A stretch of DNA of 8,760 nucleotides from Nitrospirae bacterium RBG_13_39_12 (GTDB lineage: Bacteria > Nitrospirota > Thermodesulfovibrionia > Thermodesulfovibrionales > SM23-35), in contig MHEF01000031.1 in the NCBI GenBank assembly GCA_001805125.1, forward strand, positions 18,879 to 27,638. The letters run 5' to 3'. The position numbers were made by a program, and so were the translations under genes. This document shows, one piece after another, positions 1-6,624 of this stretch. The notes beneath the pieces were generated by a model. It was not told the DNA's origin, made no database searches, and saw nothing but the letters and a program-made list of their open reading frames with translations. The first letter of the stretch is position 1; the number at the start of each line of letters is the position of its first letter.

Positions 1-296
1 ACATGAGGGCCTCCAATTACAATATATTTTACATATCTTCTGCATACCCTCGCAGTCTTTATGGCGTTATCAATCACAGGTGTCATTCCTGTCATACCTA
101 TGAGATCAGGTGCAATTTTTTTAACTCTCTCTTCGAGGGAATTGATATCAAGCCCTTCTGCAAAGGCATCTATTACTGATACAGTATGTCCGCTTTTCTC
201 TGATACCGCAGCAAGATAGGATATACCGAGAGGCGGTACGATAATTTCCTCAGTTACTATTTTTCTTGGAGGAGGTTGAATCAGGAGGATTTTCAA
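1..296 (-). CDS. B12-binding-type radical SAM protein, N-terminal part (runs off left edge)
   Basis: This is the first 98 codons of a gene that continues beyond base 1. The start is a TTG at 296-294, followed by an MKILLIQPPP-type opening. An in-frame TGA, which is the stop of the preceding gene, lies only nine bases upstream, so no earlier start is possible; a GAGGGG ribosome site stands five bases before the TTG. The visible part is the Rossmann-like B12-binding domain found at the front of many radical SAM enzymes: PPLGISYLAAV near residues 21-31, VSVIDAFAEG near 38-47, LIGMTGM near 65-71 and IGGPHV at the cut end. The cobalamin histidine motif DxHxxG is absent (DAFAEG at that place), which is common in this subgroup. 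The radical SAM core with its CxxxCxxC motif would lie outside the window. It is the last visible gene of the glycosyltransferase / methyltransferase / radical SAM run. Substrate unknown. Confidence 0.85.
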   Translation of the reverse strand, partial: MKILLIQPPPRKIVTEEIIVPPLGISYLAAVSEKSGHTVSVIDAFAEGLDINSLEERVKKIAPDLIGMTGMTPVIDNAIKTARVCRRYVKYIVIGGPH

Positions 297-301
297 ATGT
301 G

Positions 302-307
302 CCCCTC
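302..307 (-). promoter_or_regulatory. Ribosome binding site fixing a TTG start
   Basis: GAGGGG on the minus strand ends five bases before the TTG at 296. It overlaps the TGA stop of the upstream radical SAM gene, so the two genes are probably translationally coupled. The site supports TTG over the out-of-frame GTG at the same stop. Confidence 0.55.
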
Positions 308-1751
308 ACCGTCTCCTTAAAAGAAACGCGGCTGTCTTAATTTTGTTCAAAAAATCCTTTAACCCCCTCAGCTTTCTCAGCCTTTTGAGAATATATGATG
401 GCCTAAAATAAAACCTTAAATAAGCTTTCCTTATAATTTCCTCCATGTCATCTTTTGTAAGATGAGGATACGATATAAGGGATTGCCTTACAGGGTCTAT
501 AGGAACATAATCTTCGGTCACCATCCATTTGTTCTTCTTTGCAATTTCATTGAAAGTTGTATGGGGAAAAGGTGTGCAGATTGAAAAAAGGATATAATCC
601 ACATCAAGCTTCATACTCTCTTCTATGGTATGGTTAACCGTATCTTTCGTTTCGAGTGGGCAGCTGCCTATTAAGATGTTCAGTTCAGGCTCTATCCCGT
701 ATTTTTTCAGCAACTCTACCGCTTTGTAAACAGACTCTACCTTCTGGCCTTTCTTAATGTAATCGAGTATCTCTTGATTGAATGATTCAACACCTATATC
801 AATATATTTGCACCCTGCTTCAGCCATCGCCTTTATCATTGACTCATCCTCTAAGTGATCCGCTCTCGCCAGGCATGACCATTCCAACCTGAGGTCTTTG
901 ATTCCTTCACATATCTCAACAATACGCCTGCTGTTCCATACAAACTGATCATCCAGAAATGAAATTGATATGAATCCTTGCCTATGCAATATCCTGAACT
1001 CTTTAACAATATTCCTTGCTGATCGCATTCTGACAGGAGGTTTTCTCACCTTCGGGTCATGCCTCTTAAATTCTATCTCCCGTGCAAAATCAAGAGAATT
1101 AGGAACACAGTAATAACAATTGTAGGAACACCCTCTCGATGAAATCATGGTTGTAAAAGGGGTCAACCCCAATTTGGGATTATGATAGTTGGCAGCTTTG
1201 AGAAGTGACCTGTCAGGAAAAGGAAGCAAGTCAAGATTATCTATTATTTGCCGCTTTTCGTTATCAACTACTCCCCCGTCTTTCATATAACTGATACCCT
1301 TCACCGCCGATAAATCGCCTTCTGAATGAATAACCCGAACCAATTCCTCAATGGTATCCTCAGGCTCTCCCCTGATAACAACGCTACTATCTGTAACAAA
1401 ATCCGCAGGATTACATGTGGGTTCTGTCCCAGTGAAAATGAATTTCGAATTGCTATCTATTTTGCTTATCATATTTCTCGCTGCGAGATCAGTTGACTTG
1501 GAAAGAAAAACTGTATAGAAGACATAGACATCTGAGTCATCTTTCTTTATGTACCTGATAAACTTCTCTTTGTTTACCTTTTCAATCGGGCAATCCTTGA
1601 CGCAAACATCATATCCCTTTTCTTTAAGCACAGTAGCAGGATAAAGAATAAAAATGTTCTGTTGTGTATAAATACCGTAGTTGCAGCCAAAGATTCTTTC
1701 GGCAGCAGGCTTTCCGTCCAGAGAAGGAGGGATAAGAAATGTAACTTTCAT
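306..1751 (-). CDS. B12-binding domain-containing radical SAM protein
   Basis: A 481-residue protein, a usual length for cobalamin-type radical SAM enzymes. Residues about 1-140 form a B12-binding-like Rossmann domain, opening with MKVTFLIPPS and ending with a GEPEDTIEEL stretch at 128-137 typical of this family. Residues about 195-400 form the radical SAM barrel. The SRGCSYNCYYC motif supplies the three cysteines for the [4Fe-4S] cluster (C208, C212, C215), and later strands are visible as SISFLDDQF (262-270) and YIDIGVES (316-323). The basic C-terminal tail (450-481) carries many Arg and Lys. The usual DxHxxG cobalamin-ligand motif is not seen, so cobalamin, if bound, would lack that histidine. 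Such enzymes carry out radical methylation, ring contraction or other C-C chemistry. The start is the ATG three bases after the methyltransferase stop; its ribosome site is weak, which fits coupling. Family firm; substrate unknown. Confidence 0.93.
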   Translation of the reverse strand: MKVTFLIPPSLDGKPAAERIFGCNYGIYTQQNIFILYPATVLKEKGYDVCVKDCPIEKVNKEKFIRYIKKDDSDVYVFYTVFLSKSTDLAARNMISKIDSNSKFIFTGTEPTCNPADFVTDSSVVIRGEPEDTIEELVRVIHSEGDLSAVKGISYMKDGGVVDNEKRQIIDNLDLLPFPDRSLLKAANYHNPKLGLTPFTTMISSRGCSYNCYYCVPNSLDFAREIEFKRHDPKVRKPPVRMRSARNIVKEFRILHRQGFISISFLDDQFVWNSRRIVEICEGIKDLRLEWSCLARADHLEDESMIKAMAEAGCKYIDIGVESFNQEILDYIKKGQKVESVYKAVELLKKYGIEPELNILIGSCPLETKDTVNHTIEESMKLDVDYILFSICTPFPHTTFNEIAKKNKWMVTEDYVPIDPVRQSLISYPHLTKDDMEEIIRKAYLRFYFRPSYILKRLRKLRGLKDFLNKIKTAAFLLRRR

Positions 1752-1754
1752 ATT

Positions 1755-2483
1755 CTATTTCACTGCTATGTATAAATTTATAAGTCCGCCCATGTAAAAT
1801 CTTGAGAGCTTATTATCTAATACGTTTATTATTTTTTGTATAAATAAAGGAAACCTGGGATGGCTGAATGTTACAGCAGAGCTTTTCAGAATGGAAAAGC
1901 CATTATTTCTTAAAACTCTAAAGATATGAAAGGGGGATATTGCAAATTCATGATCAGATCCACCCGTTAAAAAATGATACTTATGAAATCTATTTGCTAT
2001 GTTTATCAATGCCCCTGATGGATGCATGGAATTGGGTTCAACTGCTATAAATTCTCCTCCACACTTAAGTATTCTGTGACATTCATTTATCGTCGCATCA
2101 AGAGTACCTTGACCGATAATGTGATGAAGCACCTGATTGCATACAACTAAGTCAACATTGTTGCTTTTAAGTGGTAAACATGAGCCATCAGCCATTATTA
2201 CTGAGGTATGTTCTTTTGCAGAAAGTAAGCTATTAAAATTGACATCTATCCCGATTATTTTTATTCTATCCTCAAACTGCAACGATGGTACAATATCACC
2301 ATATCCAATACCTATAAAAACAACCCTGTTATATTTTGTAATTTTGCTGCGTAGAGAGGACAATATTTTTTTATAATACGCCGCCCAGAAATAATTTTTC
2401 CATTTCTCAGGCGTTCTTATTATACCTTTTGAATATTCGAATTTACTTTCGTAATGAAGTTTTTCTTTTAAATTCTTCTTCAT
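1755..2483 (-). CDS. Class I SAM-dependent methyltransferase
   Basis: A 242-residue protein with a Methyltransf_11-type Rossmann fold. Motif I is VVFIGIGYG (54-62), a glycine-rich SAM-binding loop. The acidic residue at the end of strand 2 is D80 in IIGID, an ADGSCLPL motif (98-105) follows, and the post-motif DLVVCNQVLHHI is at 111-122. LKCGGEFIAVEPN (139-151) is the usual strand before the variable lid. Residues 1-50 are basic and could help bind substrate or membrane surface. The start ATG directly follows the TAG stop of the glycosyltransferase with no gap, and only three bases separate its stop from the radical SAM gene, so all three are almost surely co-transcribed. The context suggests methylation of a sugar, lipid or an intermediate made by the neighbouring enzymes. 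The acceptor cannot be identified from sequence. Confidence 0.92.
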   Translation of the reverse strand: MKKNLKEKLHYESKFEYSKGIIRTPEKWKNYFWAAYYKKILSSLRSKITKYNRVVFIGIGYGDIVPSLQFEDRIKIIGIDVNFNSLLSAKEHTSVIMADGSCLPLKSNNVDLVVCNQVLHHIIGQGTLDATINECHRILKCGGEFIAVEPNSMHPSGALINIANRFHKYHFLTGGSDHEFAISPFHIFRVLRNNGFSILKSSAVTFSHPRFPLFIQKIINVLDNKLSRFYMGGLINLYIAVK

Positions 2484-3464
2484 CTATTTCCCAGTTGTAT
2501 TTTTTAACGGAAAAATTAACTCTTTCATAAACCCTGATGACCAAGCAAAAATTATAATAGATATAACAACAGGTACCAACAAAAAAACCTTCAACGATCT
2601 TGTTTTTATTACAGCCAATCCTGAATAAAGCATAATGAACAAAATATATAAAAGAAACAGGAGAGTAAACACAATCGGTGACAAAATGAAAACAATAAGA
2701 CTTAAAGGTAAAGTGACCCCTATTAAAATATGTATAAAGTTTATCATTCTCCTATCCATTTTCCCAACCTGCAGTCTACCTATGGCATAGCGGTACATCT
2801 GCTTAAAAAGTCTTTTCGGGTTTGGCCTCCTGTAATGCCAAACAAAAACATCTGGTGTATATAAGAGTTTATATCCGTTATCAATGAGTCTCTGGTTTAA
2901 TTCCGTATCATCACATGTAAGGAGCGCTTCATCTATAGGCATTACCTTCTCAAGGGCATCTCTTCTGTATATAGCATTACAACCCGGGATACTCTTTACT
3001 TCCTTTATTTCCTTTAGTTCTCTTGCATGAACAGAACCAGCTGAAAATATCTTTTGATTAAAGACAAATCCAACAGCTTTACCAAAACTGCCTTCATCAG
3101 ATGGGGTAATGTTAGGCCCCCCGACACATCCAATTTTCCGATCCTCAAAATATTTTAAAGAATTACTAATCCAGTTTTTATCCACACGGCAATCGGCATC
3201 CGTGAAAGCAACAATTTCACCATTTGCATGCCTAAAAGCAATATTCCTTCCGGGAGAGACTGTCTCTCTTTCGTTCAAGACAACCTTAGCACCATAGTAT
3301 CTCGCAATATCCGCACTGTTGTCAGTTGACATTCCGTCAGCAACGATCACCTCGAAGCTACTCTTTGGATAATCAAGCTTAGAAATACTCTCAAGACAGG
3401 CTTTCAACAACCTTACCTCATTTTTGACAGGGATTATTATTGAGACGAAAGGTTTTTTGTTCAT
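2484..3464 (-). CDS. Family 2 glycosyltransferase with C-terminal membrane anchor
   Basis: A 326-residue inverting GT-A glycosyltransferase. The N-terminal fold starts VSIIIPVKNE (7-16), with the nucleotide-binding VADGMSTDNSAD at 41-52. AFTDADC places the metal/nucleotide-binding DxD at D89-D91, SIPGCNAIYRRDAL is at 158-171, and CDDTEL (184-189) fits the catalytic acidic position. YRRPNPKRLFKQMYRYAIGR (211-230) resembles the R/QxxRW-like acceptor region. Residues about 241-312 contain three hydrophobic segments (near 241-262, 264-287 and 293-312), so the enzyme should sit on the inner membrane with its active site in the cytoplasm. It would transfer a sugar from a nucleotide donor to a lipid-linked or surface-glycan acceptor. 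Forty-four bases separate it from scpA, while the next gene follows with no gap. Family is clear; donor and acceptor are not. Confidence 0.94.
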   Translation of the reverse strand: MNKKPFVSIIIPVKNEVRLLKACLESISKLDYPKSSFEVIVADGMSTDNSADIARYYGAKVVLNERETVSPGRNIAFRHANGEIVAFTDADCRVDKNWISNSLKYFEDRKIGCVGGPNITPSDEGSFGKAVGFVFNQKIFSAGSVHARELKEIKEVKSIPGCNAIYRRDALEKVMPIDEALLTCDDTELNQRLIDNGYKLLYTPDVFVWHYRRPNPKRLFKQMYRYAIGRLQVGKMDRRMINFIHILIGVTLPLSLIVFILSPIVFTLLFLLYILFIMLYSGLAVIKTRSLKVFLLVPVVISIIIFAWSSGFMKELIFPLKNTTGK

Positions 3465-3501
3465 AATTCATTTTAACATTTACAAGTCTTAAGAAGATTA
3501 T

Positions 3502-3517
3502 GAACTTATCAAAGTTC
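3502..3517 (-). terminator. Short hairpin at the scpA stop codon (weak terminator or attenuator)
   Basis: GAACTT and AAGTTC form a perfect six-base stem with a four-base loop, spanning the last codons and TGA of scpA. The sequence after it on the minus strand (ATAATCTTCTTAAG) is AT-rich but has no clean U-run. It may reduce read-through from scpA into the glycosyltransferase rather than end transcription. Confidence 0.25.
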
Positions 3518-4267
3518 CTTGGGTCGATCAACCGCTGTTGACCGTTTTGCAGGATTTATTACCCATATATTCCCAAAATCTCTTTCCTGATATGCCCTGG
3601 CAAGACCAAGCCTTATTAATTCAAGGAGCGCCACGAAAGTTACTATCAGTTGAATTCTTGTTACACCTTTTTGCTGTGAATCAATTCCAGCCTGGAAAAT
3701 CTCTTCAAATCTCACAGCCTCCTGCCCTTCGAGCATCTCCATTATTACAGACATCTTATCCTTTATAGTAAGCGTTTCCTTTGTAATAGAAATGATATCC
3801 GCCGGTGCTTTATCAAGTATTTTCTTGAATGTGCCGATAAGGTCAAAAAGACTGACGTCAGAAAGGTAAAGTTCTTGCTCTTCTAATACCTGCTCCTTAT
3901 AAAAAACCTTCATCCACTCCTCTTCTCTGTTTCTTAGGCTTGTAGCTGCTTCCTTAAATGCCTGATATTCTATTAGTTTCTGGACAAGTTCAAGTCTTGG
4001 ATCCTCCTGTTCCCCTGATGGTGGCTCTTCATCAGGCGGAAGCAACATCCTCGATTTTATATGTATAAGAGTAGCAGCCATAACAAGAAAATCCCCGGCT
4101 ATTTCAAGATTAAGTTCTTTCATCATCTCAATATACTGGAGGTACTGGCTTGTAATTAAGGCAATGGGGATATCATAGATATCCAGCTTGTTCTCTTTGA
4201 TAAGGTGTAAAAGGAGATCAAACGGCCCTTCAAATACAGGGATTTTTATATTGTAGATTTCTGCCAT
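3509..4267 (-). CDS. scpA: Segregation and condensation protein A (kleisin)
   Basis: A 252-residue ScpA, a normal length for the family. ScpA is the kleisin that bridges the two heads of the SMC dimer and, with ScpB, forms the bacterial condensin acting on the nucleoid in chromosome compaction and segregation. The N-terminal SMC-neck-binding region is diagnostic: VFEGPFDLLLHLI (11-23), LDIYDIPIALITSQYLQYI (28-46) and GDFLVMAATLIHIKSRMLLP (58-77). An acidic linker (78-92) follows, then a helical middle that would bind ScpB. The C-terminal winged-helix kleisin end is at about 186-240 (RFEEIF, IQLIVTFVALLELIRLG). The ATG at 4267 gives the standard MAEIYNIKIPVFEGP opening, although its ribosome site is poor. 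The usual partner scpB does not follow; a glycosyltransferase does. A leader of roughly 100 bases from the proposed promoter is likely. Confidence 0.97.
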   Translation of the reverse strand: MAEIYNIKIPVFEGPFDLLLHLIKENKLDIYDIPIALITSQYLQYIEMMKELNLEIAGDFLVMAATLIHIKSRMLLPPDEEPPSGEQEDPRLELVQKLIEYQAFKEAATSLRNREEEWMKVFYKEQVLEEQELYLSDVSLFDLIGTFKKILDKAPADIISITKETLTIKDKMSVIMEMLEGQEAVRFEEIFQAGIDSQQKGVTRIQLIVTFVALLELIRLGLARAYQERDFGNIWVINPAKRSTAVDRPKEL

Positions 4268-4333
4268 GTAATTTCTTTAGCCCAAAAAATGAAATTGAAT
4301 AATGCAGACGTTGTGAAAAAATTAATTTTTCGA

Positions 4334-4363
4334 TACCTTGGTATACCTTTAACTAATGGTATA
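4334..4363. promoter_or_regulatory. Cluster of ATACC/GGTAT half-sites upstream of scpA (operator-like)
   Basis: Within 30 bases there are ATACC (4334-4338), the eight-base palindrome GGTATACC (4340-4347) and GGTATA (4358-4363). They give nested inverted repeats such as ATACC-TT-GGTAT and TATACC-N10-GGTATA. They lie immediately downstream of the proposed -10 box for scpA, where a repressor could act. Another CTATACC (minus strand) lies at 4498-4504. The function is inferred from arrangement only. Confidence 0.3.
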
Positions 4364-4364
4364 G

Positions 4365-4393
4365 CTAATATTTTTATCAATAGAACATATCAA
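4365..4393 (-). promoter_or_regulatory. Candidate sigma-70-type promoter for scpA
   Basis: On the minus strand, TTGATA (4393-4388) and TATTAG (4370-4365) are separated by exactly 17 bases, matching five of six and four of six consensus positions. The predicted transcript would begin around 4358 and have a leader of about 90 bases before scpA. The stretch is very AT-rich, so chance matches are expected. It lies inside the inverted repeat. Confidence 0.3.
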
Positions 4394-4399
4394 AATAAT

Positions 4400-4416
4400 C
4401 TCGATAATTCATCGAG
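4400..4416 (-). terminator. Candidate weak hairpin terminator after the redox operon
   Basis: CTCGAT and ATCGAG form a perfect six-base stem with a five-base loop. On the minus strand it is followed by ATTATTTT, a broken U-run, about 120 bases past the stop of the NuoG-like gene. On the plus strand it is followed by TTAAATAAATTTTT. The short stem makes it weak; the larger inverted repeat around it could contribute. Confidence 0.22.
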
Positions 4417-4533
4417 TTAAATAAATTTTTGAACAATGTCTGCATTATTCGCTTTAATGAATATAATACCACCATTTCTCCTCGATTGAGAAAAAAGGTA
4501 TAGTGGAAAGCGGAATATTTGCTATCAACCGTT

Positions 4534-6564
4534 TTAAGTTAACGTATTTGCCATCGCCTTTTCAGACTCTTTAAGCCACAGAAGTCTTGAACCGTTAATA
4601 ACGGAGGCATTGACAGATTCAATAAACTCATCGGCCGATATATCAAAAACCTTTTTTCTATCAAAAGGTTTCACTGTCAGCTTGGTCTTCACCTTTGCAG
4701 CCTTTTTGACTTCTGCCTCTGTCGGTCTTTTCAGTGCAGCTCCCATAATCTTTGCAAGATGAATAAAAATATCCCTGTGGCTCTTTGATTCTCCCTGAGG
4801 CTCTATCACTTTTGGAAGATATTTCAGTCTTCCCATATAATCAACCATAGTCCCGGCAGATTCTAAAAATGTTGCTGAAGGCAACACAATGTCTGCCTGT
4901 TTAGCCAAATCTGTAAGATGTGAGTTCTGTACTATTAAAAAATCTGTATCCGGCTTTTTATTTAACGGGACTTCACCTACGGTGTAAAGGACTTTCATAC
5001 CGTCAGATATCATATCCTTATAAGTTCTGCCTTCTGATGTTAACCCCATAAGTGCAACGCCACGCGCATTGCTCTCAAGAGGAACACAGATAACTTTTCC
5101 TTTAATCAGCGAGATATTGGCTGATGCATCAAAAATCGGCGGGGAAGAAAATACTATCGGGCTGTTAGCTTCTGCAAATAGGGATGCAGCTTTTTCGATT
5201 TCTTCTGATGTCCCAACATCTTTTAAAGAAGCCTCCAGCTTTTTGTCAGAACTAAGTCCTTTTTGTATCAAAAACTTTGCAATACCTTTCAGACTGGATA
5301 TTTCATCTCCTTTTAAAATTACAGTTGCAACCTCGGCTATTTTTGTATCAGATGAGTTTATTACTATAAGTTTTGCTCCACCGTTAACCCTTCTTCTCAC
5401 AGAGGCATCAAGCGCCGGTAATACCCTTTTCCATTGGGAAGGATTTAAACCTGCCAGAACAATAAGGTCTGATTTATTGATATCTGCTGTTTGGGAAAAT
5501 TTTAAAGAATCACTGTCTGCATATAAATTCACAGTCGTATCGAAATTTTTTGTCTTAACAACATTTTTAGCAAATTTCTTAAGAGTCAATGCATCTTCGT
5601 TTTCTATCCCCGCTGTGCTTATAAAACCTGCGTCCTCGCCTGCAGTTTTCAATTTATCTGCAACAATACTGAGGGCTTCCTCCCACGTGGTCTCCTTAAG
5701 TTCACCGTTTACCCTCTTAAAAGGAGATGTAAGGCGTGTCTCTGCTTCAACACAGTCAAAACCGAATCTTCCATATGCACAAATATACCTCTCTGCAGAG
5801 CCTTCTGGTGCTCCTGCCCTGATCTTCTGCACTCTGCCGTTCTTAGTACTTACCGAAATATTACAGCCATTGCCGCATAAAAGACATACTGAATCAACTT
5901 TCTCATACTCCCACTCCCTTCCTTTAAGCCATCTGTCCGCTTCAAGCAGGGCATTAACAGGGCATGCATCAAGACAACTTCCACAGAATGTACATTCGGA
6001 CTCCTGAAGTGGTTTGTCACCAACAGTAACAACCTTTGCACCAACTCCTCTTCCCATAAATTCAAGCACACTGGTCCCCTGTTCCTTGCAGACCCTCACA
6101 CACCTTCCGCAGAGAACGCAGTAATCAGGGTCTCTTTTTATAAATGGATTCGCTTCATCAGTCGGATATCCCATTTTTTTCCTTGTAAAGCTCGATTCTT
6201 TAAGTTCAAAATCATATGCATATTTCTGAAGGTTGCAGACCCCGGCCTTCGTACATGTCATGCAATCAAGTGGATGCATTGAAAGAATAAGGTCTATAAC
6301 GAATTTTCTGATCTCTAGAATTTTCTCTGTCTTTGTACTTACAACAATGCCATCCTTGACTTTTGTATTACATGAAATTACAGGCGCCTTCATTCCTTCT
6401 ATTTCAACAAGACAAAGCCTGCAAGCACCAATCCCCTTCATTCCCTTGAGATAACAGAGATTTGGTATATGAATGCCAGCCAGTTCAGCTGCATCCAAAA
6501 TATTCATGCCTTCAGGAGCTTGAACATCTTTGCCGTCTATTGTAAGTTTAACCATCTTTGACAT
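4534..6564 (-). CDS. NuoG / formate-dehydrogenase-like iron-sulfur subunit with non-catalytic pterin-type domain
   Basis: A 676-residue electron-transfer subunit with five predicted clusters: N-terminal [2Fe-2S] ferredoxin (C37, C48, C51, C65); His-Cys3 [4Fe-4S] in HPLDCMTCTKAGVC (H97, C101, C104, C110); two ferredoxin-type [4Fe-4S] sites (C149/C152/C155/C159 and C191/C194/C197/C201); and a molybdopterin-oxidoreductase-type [4Fe-4S] (C227, C230, C234, C262). Complex I NuoG normally keeps only one cluster where this protein has two, so it is closer to FdhA- or HydA-type subunits. Residues 263-600 resemble the bis-MGD-binding fold (YGRFGFD, TWEEAL, DIVLPSATFLESAGT). The region expected to carry the Mo/W-ligating Cys or Sec (NFDTTVNLY, 340-348) has none, and the C-terminal cofactor-binding domain is missing. 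It probably wires electrons between the NuoF-like protein and an unseen partner. ATG at 6564 has a strong GGGAGG site five bases upstream. The stop is followed by a long intergenic gap. Confidence 0.9.
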   Translation of the reverse strand: MSKMVKLTIDGKDVQAPEGMNILDAAELAGIHIPNLCYLKGMKGIGACRLCLVEIEGMKAPVISCNTKVKDGIVVSTKTEKILEIRKFVIDLILSMHPLDCMTCTKAGVCNLQKYAYDFELKESSFTRKKMGYPTDEANPFIKRDPDYCVLCGRCVRVCKEQGTSVLEFMGRGVGAKVVTVGDKPLQESECTFCGSCLDACPVNALLEADRWLKGREWEYEKVDSVCLLCGNGCNISVSTKNGRVQKIRAGAPEGSAERYICAYGRFGFDCVEAETRLTSPFKRVNGELKETTWEEALSIVADKLKTAGEDAGFISTAGIENEDALTLKKFAKNVVKTKNFDTTVNLYADSDSLKFSQTADINKSDLIVLAGLNPSQWKRVLPALDASVRRRVNGGAKLIVINSSDTKIAEVATVILKGDEISSLKGIAKFLIQKGLSSDKKLEASLKDVGTSEEIEKAASLFAEANSPIVFSSPPIFDASANISLIKGKVICVPLESNARGVALMGLTSEGRTYKDMISDGMKVLYTVGEVPLNKKPDTDFLIVQNSHLTDLAKQADIVLPSATFLESAGTMVDYMGRLKYLPKVIEPQGESKSHRDIFIHLAKIMGAALKRPTEAEVKKAAKVKTKLTVKPFDRKKVFDISADEFIESVNASVINGSRLLWLKESEKAMANTLT

Positions 6565-6624
6565 TTATTCCTCCCTGCAAAATTTCAGACAAGGTTCCGA
6601 TTAAATTTTATATTTTTAACTATT

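Larger units (their letters stand above)
4297..4450. repeat. Long imperfect inverted repeat (MITE-like or large hairpin)
   Basis: The left arm GAATAATGCAGACGTTGT (4297-4314) faces the right arm ACAATGTCTGCATTATTC (4433-4450): 17 of 18 positions are complementary, and the odd one would be a G-U pair in plus-strand RNA. Pairing continues inward, imperfectly, through A/T-rich segments and a shared CGAT, giving arms of about 36 bases around a core of about 80. I see no clear target-site duplication at the outer edges and no transposase. It could be a small non-autonomous element, or a hairpin-forming intergenic structure between two transcription units. Confidence 0.7.

Noticed and set aside
5069..6007. 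Open frame of 312 codons on the plus strand
   Set aside because: It is antisense to the NuoG-like gene, whose cluster motifs and pterin-domain motifs are unmistakable in the other direction. Its Ser/Leu/Phe-rich composition is typical of a reverse-frame shadow.
4534..6564. Catalytic formate dehydrogenase alpha subunit
   Set aside because: The N-terminal clusters fit, but the metal-ligating Cys/Sec and the C-terminal cofactor domain are missing and the protein is short at 676 residues.
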